Below are positions 6,238 through 13,369 of a stretch of 13,983 nt of DNA, piece by piece. The position numbers were made by a program, and so were the translations under genes. Every line of letters begins with the position of its first letter. Positions within the stretch are counted from its first letter, which is position 1. The DNA is taken from positions 1-13,983 of the forward strand of contig PLMM01000406.1 in NCBI GenBank assembly GCA_003142495.1, in the 5' to 3' direction. The stretch is from Gemmatimonadota bacterium. Lineage in GTDB: Bacteria > Gemmatimonadota > Gemmatimonadetes > Gemmatimonadales > Gemmatimonadaceae. The notes under the pieces were generated by a model. It was not told the origin of the DNA. It did not search any database and saw nothing but the letters and a program-made list of their open reading frames with translations.

Positions 6238-6777
6238 TTACTTGCCCCCCGCCTTGCCGGCCTTGCGACGTACCTGCTCGCCGGCGTACTTGATGCCCTT
6301 CCCCTTGTATGGCTCCGGCGGACGGTAGCTGCGAATCTCCGCAGCCACCTGCCCGACCATTTCCTTGTTCGCGCCCTCGATGGTGACCTGCGTCGGCTGC
6401 GGAGCCGACAGCTTGATCCCCTTGGGCGCCTTGTACTCGATCACATGTGAGAAGCCGAGCGAGAGCTGCAGCCCGTACGGCCGCACCTCTGCCTTGTAGC
6501 CGACGCCGATGATCTCGAGCTGCTTCGAGAAGCCCGTCGTCACGCCCTCGACCATGTTGGCGACGAGCGTGCGCGTGAGGCCGTGCAGCGCCTTGTGCTC
6601 GTTCTCCTCACTCGGCCGCTCCACGATCACTTCGTTGTCCTTCATTGACACGAGCATGGCCCCGGGGAGCGAGCGGCTCAGCTCACCCTTCGGCCCCTTC
6701 ACCGTGATCTTCGATCCGTCGAGCGTCACGGTGACACCCTTCGGAATCGGCACGGGCTTCTTTCCAATACGCGACAT
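6238..6777 (-). CDS. rplF: 50S ribosomal protein L6
   Basis: A 179-residue 23S rRNA-binding protein near the factor-binding site, built from two similar domains. Seen here: the N-terminal MSRIGKKPVPIPKGVTV, KGPKGELSR, the central LVANMVEGVTTGFSKQLEIIGVGYKA, and the C-terminal signature RSYRPPEPYKGKGIKYAGE. Length is typical. It starts 12 bp after the rpsH stop, with GGAG in the leader, and its stop abuts rplR. Confidence 0.98.
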   Translation of the reverse strand: MSRIGKKPVPIPKGVTVTLDGSKITVKGPKGELSRSLPGAMLVSMKDNEVIVERPSEENEHKALHGLTRTLVANMVEGVTTGFSKQLEIIGVGYKAEVRPYGLQLSLGFSHVIEYKAPKGIKLSAPQPTQVTIEGANKEMVGQVAAEIRSYRPPEPYKGKGIKYAGEQVRRKAGKAGGK

Positions 6778-6789
6778 GGCTGCGCTCCT

Positions 6790-7188
6790 TTACCAGACGA
6801 GAGCGAGAAGCTCACCGCCGGTGCGCGCCTGCCGCGCCTGCCGGTCGGTCATGAGCCCTTGCGACGTGCTGAGAATCGCCATGCCGAGCCCGTTGCGCAC
6901 GCGCGGGATCTCGGAGACGCCGACGTATTTCCGGAGCCCCGGAGTGGAGACGCGACGGATCTCGCGGATGACGGGCTGCTCGCCGGCGTAGCGCAGATAC
7001 AGGCGCAACACCTTCCATCCCTCCGCGGTCTCCACCGTCTTCACATCCCGGATATAGTTGTTCTCCAGGAGGATTCGTGCGATCTCGACTTTCACTTTCG
7101 ACGCCGGAATGTCCACGCGACGGTGCTTCGATCCGCAGGCATTGCGGATTCGCGTCAACATGTCGGCGATCGGATCGGTCATGCTCAT
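6790..7188 (-). CDS. rpsH: 30S ribosomal protein S8
   Basis: A 132-residue primary 16S rRNA-binding protein of the central domain; in E. coli it is also the repressor of the spc operon. Recognised from [37 protein letters not shown] and the C-terminal [19 protein letters not shown] followed by [20 protein letters not shown]. Two ATGs are close: 7188 (MSMTDP) and 7182 (MTDP). I prefer 7188, because AGGA lies 7 nt upstream. It follows a 68-bp gap that could fold into a hairpin, the largest gap among the ribosomal protein genes. Confidence 0.97.
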   Translation of the reverse strand: MSMTDPIADMLTRIRNACGSKHRRVDIPASKVKVEIARILLENNYIRDVKTVETAEGWKVLRLYLRYAGEQPVIREIRRVSTPGLRKYVGVSEIPRVRNGLGMAILSTSQGLMTDRQARQARTGGELLALVW

Positions 7189-7202
7189 CGGTGATTCCTG
7201 TC

Positions 7203-7236
7203 TCCCATCGTATCCGCTACAAACGGACGTGTGGGA
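7203..7236 (-). promoter_or_regulatory. possible mRNA hairpin ahead of rpsH
   Basis: In the 68-bp gap between the S14 and S8 genes, the minus strand can pair TCCCA with TGGGA as an outer stem. An inner stem pairs CGTCCG with CGG-ACG around a TTTGTAG loop, with small bulges. It ends about 14 nt before the start of rpsH and is not followed by a U-run, so it is not a terminator. It could be a regulatory or processing structure, or chance pairing. Confidence 0.35.
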
Positions 7237-7256
7237 CGCTAAAGGTTACGTGCTAC

Positions 7257-7442
7257 TTACCAGCTGGCTTTGCGCACGCCCGGGATGAACCCGTTCAGTG
7301 ACAAATCGCGGAAGCAGATACGGCACAGGCCGAACTTGCGCAGAAAGGCGCGCGAGCGGCCGCAGCGCTGACAGCGATTGTGCTGCCGCACCGCGAACTT
7401 CGGCTTCCGTTTGCTCTTCTCGATCATGGCTTTACGGGCCAT
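7257..7442 (-). CDS. rpsN: 30S ribosomal protein S14, zinc-binding (type Z)
   Basis: A 61-residue S14 of the short, zinc-dependent C+ class, placed in the 30S head. Cys24-x2-Cys27 and Cys40-x2-Cys43 form the zinc ribbon (CQRC and CRIC). The start [16 protein letters not shown] and the end [13 protein letters not shown] are diagnostic. The short class lacks the insertion of the roughly 100-residue zinc-free form. The position between L5 and S8 is canonical. ATG 7442 follows a 49-bp gap after rplE, with only a modest AAGAGA-type binding site. Also called rpsZ. Confidence 0.98.
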   Translation of the reverse strand: MARKAMIEKSKRKPKFAVRQHNRCQRCGRSRAFLRKFGLCRICFRDLSLNGFIPGVRKASW

Positions 7443-7491
7443 TGCTCAGTCTCTTGGAAAAGGAGAACACACACATACGATCGCTTTCACG

Positions 7492-8199
7492 TTACGAGAC
7501 CATCTCGTGCGGCAGCGGCACGATCGGCTTGTCATCACCGCGGAACGGCATGCCGAGCTCGCGCAAGAGCGCGAACGCGATGTCATCACGGTTGGTGCTG
7601 GTGACGAAGGTCAGATCGAGGCCGTGCACCTGGTCGACTTGGTCGTAGTTGATCTCCGGGAAGATCACCTGCTCCTTCAAGCCCAGCGAGTAATTGCCGC
7701 GCCCGTCGAACGAGCGCGTGCCGAGCCCGCGGAAGTCGCGAATGCGCGGGATCGTGACCGCGATGAAGCGATCGAGGAACTCCCACATCCGTGCTCCGCG
7801 CAGCGTGACGCTCGCGCCGATTTCCTGCCCCTGCCGCAATCCGAAGTTCGAGATGGACTTCTTCGCGCGCGTACGCACTGGACGCTGGCCCGCGATCAGC
7901 TCGAGCTCCGCGACGATACCGTCGAGGATCTTCGGCTGCTTCACCGCTTCGCCCGCGCCGACGTTCAGCACGATCTTCGTGAGCTTCGGAATCTCGTGAA
8001 TGTTCGCGAGCCCGAACTGCTTCTGCAGCTTCGGACGAATGGTCTCGTCATAGTACGTCTTGAGGCGCGGCGCGACGACGGGCAGCCCGACGCCCGTGTG
8101 CTCCTTCGGCGCCTCCTGCTGCCTGTCCCCACCCTTCTTCCTCGAGGCGCCCTTCTCCTTTTTGCCGCCTTCCTTCTGTTCCTTTTCCTTGGTCGCCAT
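7492..8199 (-). CDS. rplE: 50S ribosomal protein L5 with charged N-terminal extension
   Basis: L5 carries 5S rRNA into the central protuberance and contacts S13 and P-site tRNA. The core is clear: RLKTYYDETIRPKLQKQFGL, KIVLNVGAGEAVKQPKIL, RTRAKKSISNFGLRQGQEIG, the loop before RGLGTRSFDGRGNYSLGL and FPEINYDQVDQVHGLD. The family is about 180 residues; here 235, because roughly 44 residues rich in Lys, Glu, Gly and Gln precede the core. ATG 8199 is supported by GGAG about 8 nt upstream in a 12-bp gap after rplX, so the extension seems to be translated. A processed or internally initiated form is possible. Confidence 0.96.
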   Translation of the reverse strand: MATKEKEQKEGGKKEKGASRKKGGDRQQEAPKEHTGVGLPVVAPRLKTYYDETIRPKLQKQFGLANIHEIPKLTKIVLNVGAGEAVKQPKILDGIVAELELIAGQRPVRTRAKKSISNFGLRQGQEIGASVTLRGARMWEFLDRFIAVTIPRIRDFRGLGTRSFDGRGNYSLGLKEQVIFPEINYDQVDQVHGLDLTFVTSTNRDDIAFALLRELGMPFRGDDKPIVPLPHEMVS

Positions 8200-8211
8200 T
8201 GCTCAATCTCC

Positions 8212-8625
8212 TCAGCGCTCTGGAACGATCTTGGGGATTGGCTCCCCGCTCTTCGCGCTGACGCGCTCCTTCGTTCCATCATCATCGATCCGTGCGCGCA
8301 CGCGCGTCGGCTCGCCAGTGGACGGATCCAGCAGCATCACGTTGGAGTGATGAATCGCCGCGGGAAAATCGATGATCCCGCTCTGCTCGTCCGCCGTGCG
8401 CGCCTTGCGGTGCTTCTTCACCATCGCCACACCCTCGACGACGATGCGCCCCGTCTTCGTGTGCACGCGGATGATCTTTCCTTCCTTCCCCTTGTCGTTG
8501 CCGCGCATCACGCGCACGGTGTCACCCTTGACCACCGGCATCTTCACGCGCTCGGCGTTCATCGCATGACGGCGCGCGTTCTTGGAACGCGCACGCTTCG
8601 TTTCGCGGTACTTCAGATCGCGCAT
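8212..8625 (-). CDS. rplX: 50S ribosomal protein L24
   Basis: An assembly-initiating 23S rRNA-binding protein near the exit tunnel. The KOW-type core is VVKGDTVRVMRGNDKGKEGKI, followed by RIVVEGVAMVKKH and the IHHSNVMLLDP segment. The protein has 137 residues against about 105 usually; about 28 basic residues (MRDLKYRETKRARSKNARRH and more) precede the core and a short tail extends the C-terminus. ATG 8625 is supported by GGAGG nine nt upstream, inside the last rplN codons, and it starts 1 nt after the rplN stop. Internal ATGs at 8562 and 8541 would give a family-length protein and are alternatives. Confidence 0.95.
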   Translation of the reverse strand: MRDLKYRETKRARSKNARRHAMNAERVKMPVVKGDTVRVMRGNDKGKEGKIIRVHTKTGRIVVEGVAMVKKHRKARTADEQSGIIDFPAAIHHSNVMLLDPSTGEPTRVRARIDDDGTKERVSAKSGEPIPKIVPER

Positions 8626-8626
8626 T

Positions 8627-8995
8627 TTATAAAACCTCCGGCGCGAGCGACACGATCTTCATGAACTTCTTCTCGCGCAGCTCGCGCGCGACGGGTCCGA
8701 AGATGCGCGTGGCGCGCGGCTCTCCCGCTTCGTTGATGATCACGACGGCGTTCTCGTCGAACCGGATGTAGCTGCCATCCTTGCGTCGCGTTTCCTTGAC
8801 GGTGCGCACGACGACCGCGCGCGCGACTTCCGACTTCTTCACCGTGCCATTCGGGAGGGCGTCCTTCACGGCCACGATCACCGTATCGCCCAGCCCCGCA
8901 TAGCGGCGCCTGGTGCCGCCGAGCACGCGGATCACGAGCGCACGCTTGGCGCCCGAGTTATCCGCGACCTTGACGACAGATTCCTGTTGAATCAT
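8627..8995 (-). CDS. rplN: 50S ribosomal protein L14
   Basis: A 122-residue protein, exactly the usual length, on the 50S interface side, where it forms part of bridge contacts and the binding site of silencing factor RsfS. Recognised from [64 protein letters not shown] and the C-terminal [21 protein letters not shown]. It starts 12 bp after rpsQ, and its final codons contain the Shine-Dalgarno sequence of rplX. Confidence 0.98.
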   Translation of the reverse strand: MIQQESVVKVADNSGAKRALVIRVLGGTRRRYAGLGDTVIVAVKDALPNGTVKKSEVARAVVVRTVKETRRKDGSYIRFDENAVVIINEAGEPRATRIFGPVARELREKKFMKIVSLAPEVL

Positions 8996-9007
8996 TGATG
9001 ATCTCCG

Positions 9008-9292
9008 TTAACGCGCGCGTTCGACGATCTCGACCACACGCCACCGCTTGTCCTTCGATAGCGGCCGGGTCTCCATGATGCGCACGCGATCCCCGGTCTT
9101 CGCCGAGTTGTCCTCGTTGTGCGCCTTCAAACGCTTGGTGCGCGTGACCATCTTGCCATAAAGCGGATGCGGAAAGCGACGCTCGATCGCAACCACCACC
9201 GTCTTTTCCATCTTGTCGCTCACGACGATGCCGAGTCGCGTTTTACGCGCCCCACGCTTTGCCGCGGCTCCCGTGCTCACTGACTGTGCCAT
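9008..9292 (-). CDS. rpsQ: 30S ribosomal protein S17
   Basis: A 94-residue primary 16S rRNA-binding protein with an OB fold. Core motifs: [39 protein letters not shown] and [23 protein letters not shown]. About 15 residues ([15 protein letters not shown]) precede the core. I prefer ATG 9292, which has GAGAGG a few bases upstream, over a GTG at 9304 that would add MRGD. It follows rpmC by 18 bp. Confidence 0.96.
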   Translation of the reverse strand: MAQSVSTGAAAKRGARKTRLGIVVSDKMEKTVVVAIERRFPHPLYGKMVTRTKRLKAHNEDNSAKTGDRVRIMETRPLSKDKRWRVVEIVERAR

Positions 9293-9310
9293 GTCGCCTC
9301 TCACTCTCTG

Positions 9311-9526
9311 TTAGCGCGCCGCGCGTGTTGGTGTCGCGGCGAGTTGCCGCTGACGAAGAATCGTCTTCAGCCGTGCGACATCCTTGCGGAGGGAGCGCAG
9401 GCGGAGTGGATCCTCCAGAGTCTGCGTCGCCCCACGGATGCGAAGCCGAAAGCGCTCCTCCGCGAGCTCCGCGATCCTGGCGTCAATCTCTTCGTCGGTC
9501 AGCTCCCGAATCTCTTCAGCTCGCAT
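9311..9526 (-). CDS. rpmC: 50S ribosomal protein L29
   Basis: A 71-residue, mostly helical protein at the tunnel exit, part of the docking site for trigger factor and SRP. Seen: [20 protein letters not shown], the [20 protein letters not shown] loop and a basic helix [18 protein letters not shown] 9526 is chosen because GGAGG lies nine nt upstream and the residues fit the family start; an in-frame start at 9550 would add eight Arg-rich residues and overlap rplP further. The gene overlaps the end of rplP by 11 nt, so its Shine-Dalgarno sequence lies within rplP. Confidence 0.95.
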   Translation of the reverse strand: MRAEEIRELTDEEIDARIAELAEERFRLRIRGATQTLEDPLRLRSLRKDVARLKTILRQRQLAATPTRAAR

Positions 9527-9944
9527 CGGTGTGCGCCTCCTCGCGCGCAACGAACTTCGATTTCACTCCGAGCTTCGCAGCCGCGAGTCCCATCGCGCGC
9601 TCAGCCGTCTTCCGGTCGATTCCTTCCAGCTCGAACATGACACGCCCCGGCTTGACCACCGCCACCCAGCTCTCGGGCGATCCCTTTCCCTTTCCCATTC
9701 GCGTTTCCGCAGGCTTCTTCGTAACCGGCTTGTCGGGGAAGATGCGAATCCACACCTTGCCGCCGCGCTTGATGTGACGCGTGAGCGCCACTCGAGCCGC
9801 CTCGATCTGCCGGTTGGTCACCCACCCCGGCTCCAGCGCCTGCAACCCGAACTGGCCGAACGCCACCGTGGCTCCGCGCGTCGCGATTCCCCTGGTGCGT
9901 CCCTTGAACATCTTCCGAAACTTGACGCGCTTTGGACTCAGCAT
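9516..9944 (-). CDS. rplP: 50S ribosomal protein L16
   Basis: A 142-residue protein near the A site that helps position tRNA. Diagnostic segments: the start [79 protein letters not shown] and [11 protein letters not shown] near the end. Length is typical. ATG 9944 has GAGGAG about nine nt upstream, which overlaps the rpsC stop. The 3' end overlaps rpmC by 11 nt. Confidence 0.98.
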   Translation of the reverse strand: MLSPKRVKFRKMFKGRTRGIATRGATVAFGQFGLQALEPGWVTNRQIEAARVALTRHIKRGGKVWIRIFPDKPVTKKPAETRMGKGKGSPESWVAVVKPGRVMFELEGIDRKTAERAMGLAAAKLGVKSKFVAREEAHTDAS

Positions 9945-9957
9945 TTCTCGGGTCTCC

Positions 9958-10617
9958 TCAGGCGCCGGTCGAGTACGTGCTGCCGCGACGGCTCGTGGTA
10001 TCTTCGCCGCGGAAGATCCAGACCTTCACACCGATCGTGCCGAACGTCGTCTTCGCCGTGCTCGTGGCGTAGTCGATCTTCGCACGCAGCGTGTGCAGCG
10101 GCACACGACCTTCGTGATAGCCCTCAACACGCGCGATCTCCGCGCCGCCGAGCCGCCCGCCGCACTTGATCTTGATCCCCTGCGCGCCCGTGCGCATCGC
10201 GCTCTGCACCGCGCGCTTCATCGCGCGACGGAACGAGATACGCTGCGCGAGCTGGTGCGCGATGTTGTCCGCGACGAGCTGCGAGTCGAGCTCGGGATGC
10301 TTGATCTCTTCGACGTTGATGCCGACTTCCTTGCCCGTGAGCTGTGCCAGCTCATCGCGCAGCTTGTCGACTTCCGCGCCCTTCTTTCCGATCACGACAC
10401 CCGGCCGCCCCGTGTGGACGGTCACGACGACCTTCCCCGGCTTGCGCTCGATCGTGAGATCGGAGATCGCCGCGTGCCCGAGGCGCGCGTGCAGATACTT
10501 GCGGAGCAGCTCGTCTTCCTTGAGCAGCGCCGGGAAGTCGCGGTTGGCGTACCACTTCGAGCGATGCTCGCGCGTGATCCCCAGCCGGAAGCCGATCGGA
10601 TTCGTTTTCTGTCCCAT
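9958..10617 (-). CDS. rpsC: 30S ribosomal protein S3
   Basis: A 219-residue protein of the 30S head that lines the mRNA entry channel with S4 and S5 and contributes to ribosomal helicase activity. The N-terminus [20 protein letters not shown] and the KH domain with GKKG at 77-80 ([20 protein letters not shown]) are clear, as is the C-terminal domain with [36 protein letters not shown] and [12 protein letters not shown] 10617 overlaps the rplV stop as TAATG, implying coupled translation. Confidence 0.98.
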   Translation of the reverse strand: MGQKTNPIGFRLGITREHRSKWYANRDFPALLKEDELLRKYLHARLGHAAISDLTIERKPGKVVVTVHTGRPGVVIGKKGAEVDKLRDELAQLTGKEVGINVEEIKHPELDSQLVADNIAHQLAQRISFRRAMKRAVQSAMRTGAQGIKIKCGGRLGGAEIARVEGYHEGRVPLHTLRAKIDYATSTAKTTFGTIGVKVWIFRGEDTTSRRGSTYSTGA

Positions 10618-10976
10618 TACTTTCCTTCCTTCTCGGCAACCACGATTTCGACGTGGCTCGTCCGCTTGAAGATTGGCGTTCCGCGTCCCATCGCAGCCGG
10701 CATGAAGCGCTTGAGCTTCGGCCCTTCGTTGATGATCGCGAGCTTGATGTAGAGACGGTCTGGATCCAGCGACTCATTCGCCTCGCGCGCCTTGAACTCC
10801 GCATTCGCCACCGCGGACTTCAGAGTCTTCGCGATCTGCTTCGCCGCATGCTTCTTCGAGAACGCGAGCAGCGCCAGCGCCTCGTTGACGTACTTGCCGC
10901 GAACCTGATCGATCACCAGCCGCATCTTGTACGGAGACTGGCGCGTCGTACGCTGAAATGCGCGCACATCAGCCAT
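10617..10976 (-). CDS. rplV: 50S ribosomal protein L22
   Basis: A 119-residue protein whose long beta-hairpin lines the nascent-chain exit tunnel, where changes can alter macrolide sensitivity. Seen: [50 protein letters not shown] and the hairpin [20 protein letters not shown] followed by [12 protein letters not shown]. Length and hairpin are normal. ATG 10976 lies 2 nt after the rpsS stop, and its GGAGG binding site is inside the rpsS tail. The end overlaps rpsC. Confidence 0.98.
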   Translation of the reverse strand: MADVRAFQRTTRQSPYKMRLVIDQVRGKYVNEALALLAFSKKHAAKQIAKTLKSAVANAEFKAREANESLDPDRLYIKLAIINEGPKLKRFMPAAMGRGTPIFKRTSHVEIVVAEKEGK

Positions 10977-10978
10977 GG

Positions 10979-11311
10979 CTACCTACCTCCCTTTGGTCCG
11001 CCGCCGCCGCCGCCCGCCGAGGGCGCCGGTGCTGCCTTCTTGTCCGCCGCCTTGTTCCCCGTGTGTCCACGGAAGAGCCGCGTCGGTGAGAACTCGCCGA
11101 GCTTGTGCCCGACCATGTTCTCCGTGACGTAGACGGGGATGAACTTGTTGCCGTTGTGCACCGCGAAGGTGTGGCCGACGAACTCCGGCGTCACCGTGCT
11201 CGCACGCGACCACGTCTTCATCACCCGCTTCTCATTCCGATCGTTCATCGCGCGCACTTTCTTCTGCAGCGCCTCGAGGACGTACGGACCCTTTTTTACA
11301 CTTCTCGCCAT
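10979..11311 (-). CDS. rpsS: 30S ribosomal protein S19 with Gly-rich C-terminal tail
   Basis: An S13 partner in the 30S head, contacting A-site tRNA. Standard motifs: [59 protein letters not shown] and [14 protein letters not shown]. The protein has 110 residues against about 92, owing to a tail of Lys/Ala residues and then [13 protein letters not shown]. The last codons double as the rplV Shine-Dalgarno region, so part of the Gly coding may be shaped by that. It starts after a 30-bp gap following rplB. Confidence 0.97.
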   Translation of the reverse strand: MARSVKKGPYVLEALQKKVRAMNDRNEKRVMKTWSRASTVTPEFVGHTFAVHNGNKFIPVYVTENMVGHKLGEFSPTRLFRGHTGNKAADKKAAPAPSAGGGGGGPKGGR

Positions 11312-11327
11312 GTTGAGCTCTCGAAAG

Positions 11328-11341
11328 GACTGAAGACAGTC
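11328..11341 (-). other. small inverted repeat just after the rplB stop
   Basis: On the minus strand GACTG-TCTT-CAGTC follows the rplB TAA at once: a five-bp stem with a four-nt loop, within the 30-bp gap before rpsS. There is no U-run, so it is not a terminator. It may be an mRNA structure or chance. Confidence 0.3.
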
Positions 11342-12172
11342 TTACTGGGTCGCTTTGCCGCGCTTGCGGCCACGAACGATCAACCGCTGCGACGACTTCT
11401 TCTTGTTGCGCGTCTTGACGCCTTCCTTCTTGCCCCACGGACTCACCACGTTGCGTCCGCCGCGTGTGCGTCCACCGTGCGGGTGATCCACCGGGTTCAT
11501 GACCTCGCCGCGAACCTTCGGACGGCGTCCCTTCCACCGCGTCTTTCCAGCCTTGCCCGCAGAGAGCAGCTCGTGCTCCGAGTTGCCGACCTCGCCGATC
11601 GTCGCCAGGCAGTTGCCGTGCACCATCCGCATCTCGCTCGAGCCCAGACGCAGCGTGACGTACTCCCCTTCCTTCGCGACGACGTTCGCCGACATGCCGG
11701 CCGAGCGCGCCATCTGTCCACCCTTGCCGATCTTGAGCTCGATGTTGTGCACGTCCGTACCGAGCGGGATCTCGCGCAGCGGAAGCGCGTTGCCGAGCCG
11801 AATGTCCGAGCCCTTCCCCGACACGATCGAATCGCCCACCGACAGCCCCTTCGGGTGCAGGATGTAGCGCCGTTCGCCATCGACGTATTCAACCAACGCG
11901 ATGCGCGCCGAGCGGTTCGGATCGTACTCGATCTCACGCACGGTGCCGACGATCGCGAACTTGTCGCGCTTGAAGTCAATCACGCGATACATGCGCTTGT
12001 GCCCGCCGCCACGACGACGCATCGAGATGTGGCCGTGGTTGTCACGTCCGCCCGACTTCTTGATCGGCTCGAGTAGCGACTTCTCGGGCGTCGACCGCGT
12101 GATCTCGCTGAAATCCGAAACCGTGCGGAAGCGCGTGCCCTGCGTGACCGGCTTGAATTGACGAATGCCCAT
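11342..12172 (-). CDS. rplB: 50S ribosomal protein L2
   Basis: A 276-residue protein, the usual length, needed for subunit association and peptidyl transferase activity. Motifs in order: [40 protein letters not shown] (41-60), the RNA-binding domain with [40 protein letters not shown], and HPHGG with His230, the equivalent of the conserved E. coli His229, before [17 protein letters not shown]. It follows rplW by 8 bp. Confidence 0.98.
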   Translation of the reverse strand: MGIRQFKPVTQGTRFRTVSDFSEITRSTPEKSLLEPIKKSGGRDNHGHISMRRRGGGHKRMYRVIDFKRDKFAIVGTVREIEYDPNRSARIALVEYVDGERRYILHPKGLSVGDSIVSGKGSDIRLGNALPLREIPLGTDVHNIELKIGKGGQMARSAGMSANVVAKEGEYVTLRLGSSEMRMVHGNCLATIGEVGNSEHELLSAGKAGKTRWKGRRPKVRGEVMNPVDHPHGGRTRGGRNVVSPWGKKEGVKTRNKKKSSQRLIVRGRKRGKATQ

Positions 12173-12180
12173 GACTCGCT

Positions 12181-12477
12181 TTAGCCCTCGAAGATGTCGA
12201 TCGTATCGATCGTTTCGCCCTTACGGAGCGTCACGACTGCCTTTTTCCAGTGCGCCTTGCGACCGGCCGTGTTCCCCATGCGCTTCGCCTTGCCGCGCTG
12301 GTTCGACGTCCACACACCCGTCACGTGCACGGCGAACAGCTTCTCGATCGCCTGGCGAATGTCGGGCTTCGTCGCATCACGATGCACCTGGAACGTGTAC
12401 TCGCCGCGCTCCTGATACGCCGCCGAGCTCTGCTCGGTGACGATCGGGCGAACGATGGTCTCGTAGAGTGTCGGCAT
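12181..12477 (-). CDS. rplW: 50S ribosomal protein L23
   Basis: A 98-residue protein at the tunnel exit, main docking point for trigger factor and SRP. Seen: [60 protein letters not shown] and the C-terminal [20 protein letters not shown]. Length is normal, with the usual exposed loop [12 protein letters not shown]. It starts 3 bp after the rplD stop. Confidence 0.98.
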   Translation of the reverse strand: MPTLYETIVRPIVTEQSSAAYQERGEYTFQVHRDATKPDIRQAIEKLFAVHVTGVWTSNQRGKAKRMGNTAGRKAHWKKAVVTLRKGETIDTIDIFEG

Positions 12478-12480
12478 CGC

Positions 12481-13365
12481 TTACTTCCCCTTCTTCTTCG
12501 GCTTCGCGGCGGACTTCTTCGCGGGAGCCTTGGTGGCGGGCTTCTTCTTCGGAGCGGCCGTCTTCTTGGCGGGCTTCGCAGCCTTCTTCTTCGCGGGCTT
12601 GTCGGCCTTCTTGGGCGCCGCCTTCTTAGCCGGTGCCTTCGCTGCCGTCTTCTTCTTCGCGGCCGCTGGCTTCGCAACCACTTCGCGCTTCGGCGCCTTT
12701 GCCCTCACCGTCGGCTCCGTCTCGGCGATCGGCTCGAGCGTCTGCCCAATCGCGCTCCCCTCGATCAGCACGACATCCGACCAGAGAATGTGATAGGCCG
12801 ACACATCGGAGTACGGAAGCACGTGCACCATCGGGATGTTGCGGCCGGACATGTGGAGATTCGACTTCACCCCATCGGTGAGAATCAGAACCTTCTGGTC
12901 GGCGACGCCCAGGCGCTCGACGAACGCGGCGAGACGCGAGGTCTTCGGCGCATCGTAGTTGAACGCATCGATCAGGATGACCGAGCCTTCGCGCGCGCGG
13001 GCATTAAAAGCACTCTTGCGCGCCAAGGCACGAACCTGCTTCGGTACGAACTGCGCATAGCTGCGCGGGATCGGACCGAACACCGTACCCCCACCAACCC
13101 AGTTCGGGGCACGAATGGAGCCCTGACGCGCGCGTCCGGTTCCCTTCTGCTTCCACGGCTTCTGGTTACCTCCGATCACCTTGCCGCGCGTCTTCGTGGC
13201 CGCATTGCCCTGGCGCTGATTGGCGAGAAACGCCTTCACGGCCTGGTGCAGTACCGGCTTGTTCACGACGCCGTCGAACATGTCCCCAGGCAGCGCCACG
13301 CGCTCGCGCGCGGTGCCGTTGCCCGTGTACGCGGCAGCGTCGAAGCTGTTGGTCGTATCGGCCAT
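12481..13365 (-). CDS. rplD: 50S ribosomal protein L4 with Lys/Ala-rich C-terminal tail
   Basis: L4 lines the exit tunnel; in E. coli it also represses its own S10 operon by acting on the leader mRNA. The core is normal: LPGDMFDGVVNKPVLHQAVK, QGNAATKTRGKVIGGNQKPW, KQKGTGRARQGSIRAPNWVG, GGTVFGPIPRSYAQFVPKQV and the late SDVSAYHILWSDVVLIEGSA. The core ends near residue 215. About 75 residues follow, from roughly 221 to 294, dominated by PAKK, AAKK and KKKA units like a histone H1 tail. I chose ATG 13365 (MADTTNSFDAAAYTG), 4 bp after the rplC stop; the frame extends to 13401 inside rplC, but those residues do not fit. Confidence 0.96.
   Translation of the reverse strand: MADTTNSFDAAAYTGNGTARERVALPGDMFDGVVNKPVLHQAVKAFLANQRQGNAATKTRGKVIGGNQKPWKQKGTGRARQGSIRAPNWVGGGTVFGPIPRSYAQFVPKQVRALARKSAFNARAREGSVILIDAFNYDAPKTSRLAAFVERLGVADQKVLILTDGVKSNLHMSGRNIPMVHVLPYSDVSAYHILWSDVVLIEGSAIGQTLEPIAETEPTVRAKAPKREVVAKPAAAKKKTAAKAPAKKAAPKKADKPAKKKAAKPAKKTAAPKKKPATKAPAKKSAAKPKKKGK
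12484..12705 (-). repeat. low-complexity region encoding the L4 Lys/Ala/Pro tail
   Basis: Short degenerate in-frame repeats of Lys, Ala and Pro codons encode units such as APAKKAAPKKA and KPAKKKAAKPAKK. The units are not exact DNA copies, so this is compositional repetition rather than a clean tandem array. It lies wholly within the rplD 3' end and stops at the rplD TAA. Confidence 0.75.
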
Positions 13366-13369
13366 GACC

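Noticed and set aside
5007..6450. Long plus-strand Ala/Thr-rich and Pro-rich frames opposite rpsE, rplR and rplF
   Set aside because: They are the antisense readings of the Gly-rich S5 repeat and its neighbours, not proteins.
8200..8260. E. coli-like S8 repressor site near the rplX/rplE junction
   Set aside because: No recognisable helix-21-like stem; the short gap holds only the rplE ribosome binding site.
7378..8664. 428-codon plus-strand frame opposite rplE and rplX
   Set aside because: Antisense shadow with low-complexity Arg/His/Leu content and no start context.
11285..11300. A-AAA-AAG heptamer near the rpsS start, resembling a -1 frameshift slip site
   Set aside because: It simply encodes the conserved V-K-K of S19; no downstream structure or meaningful -1 product.
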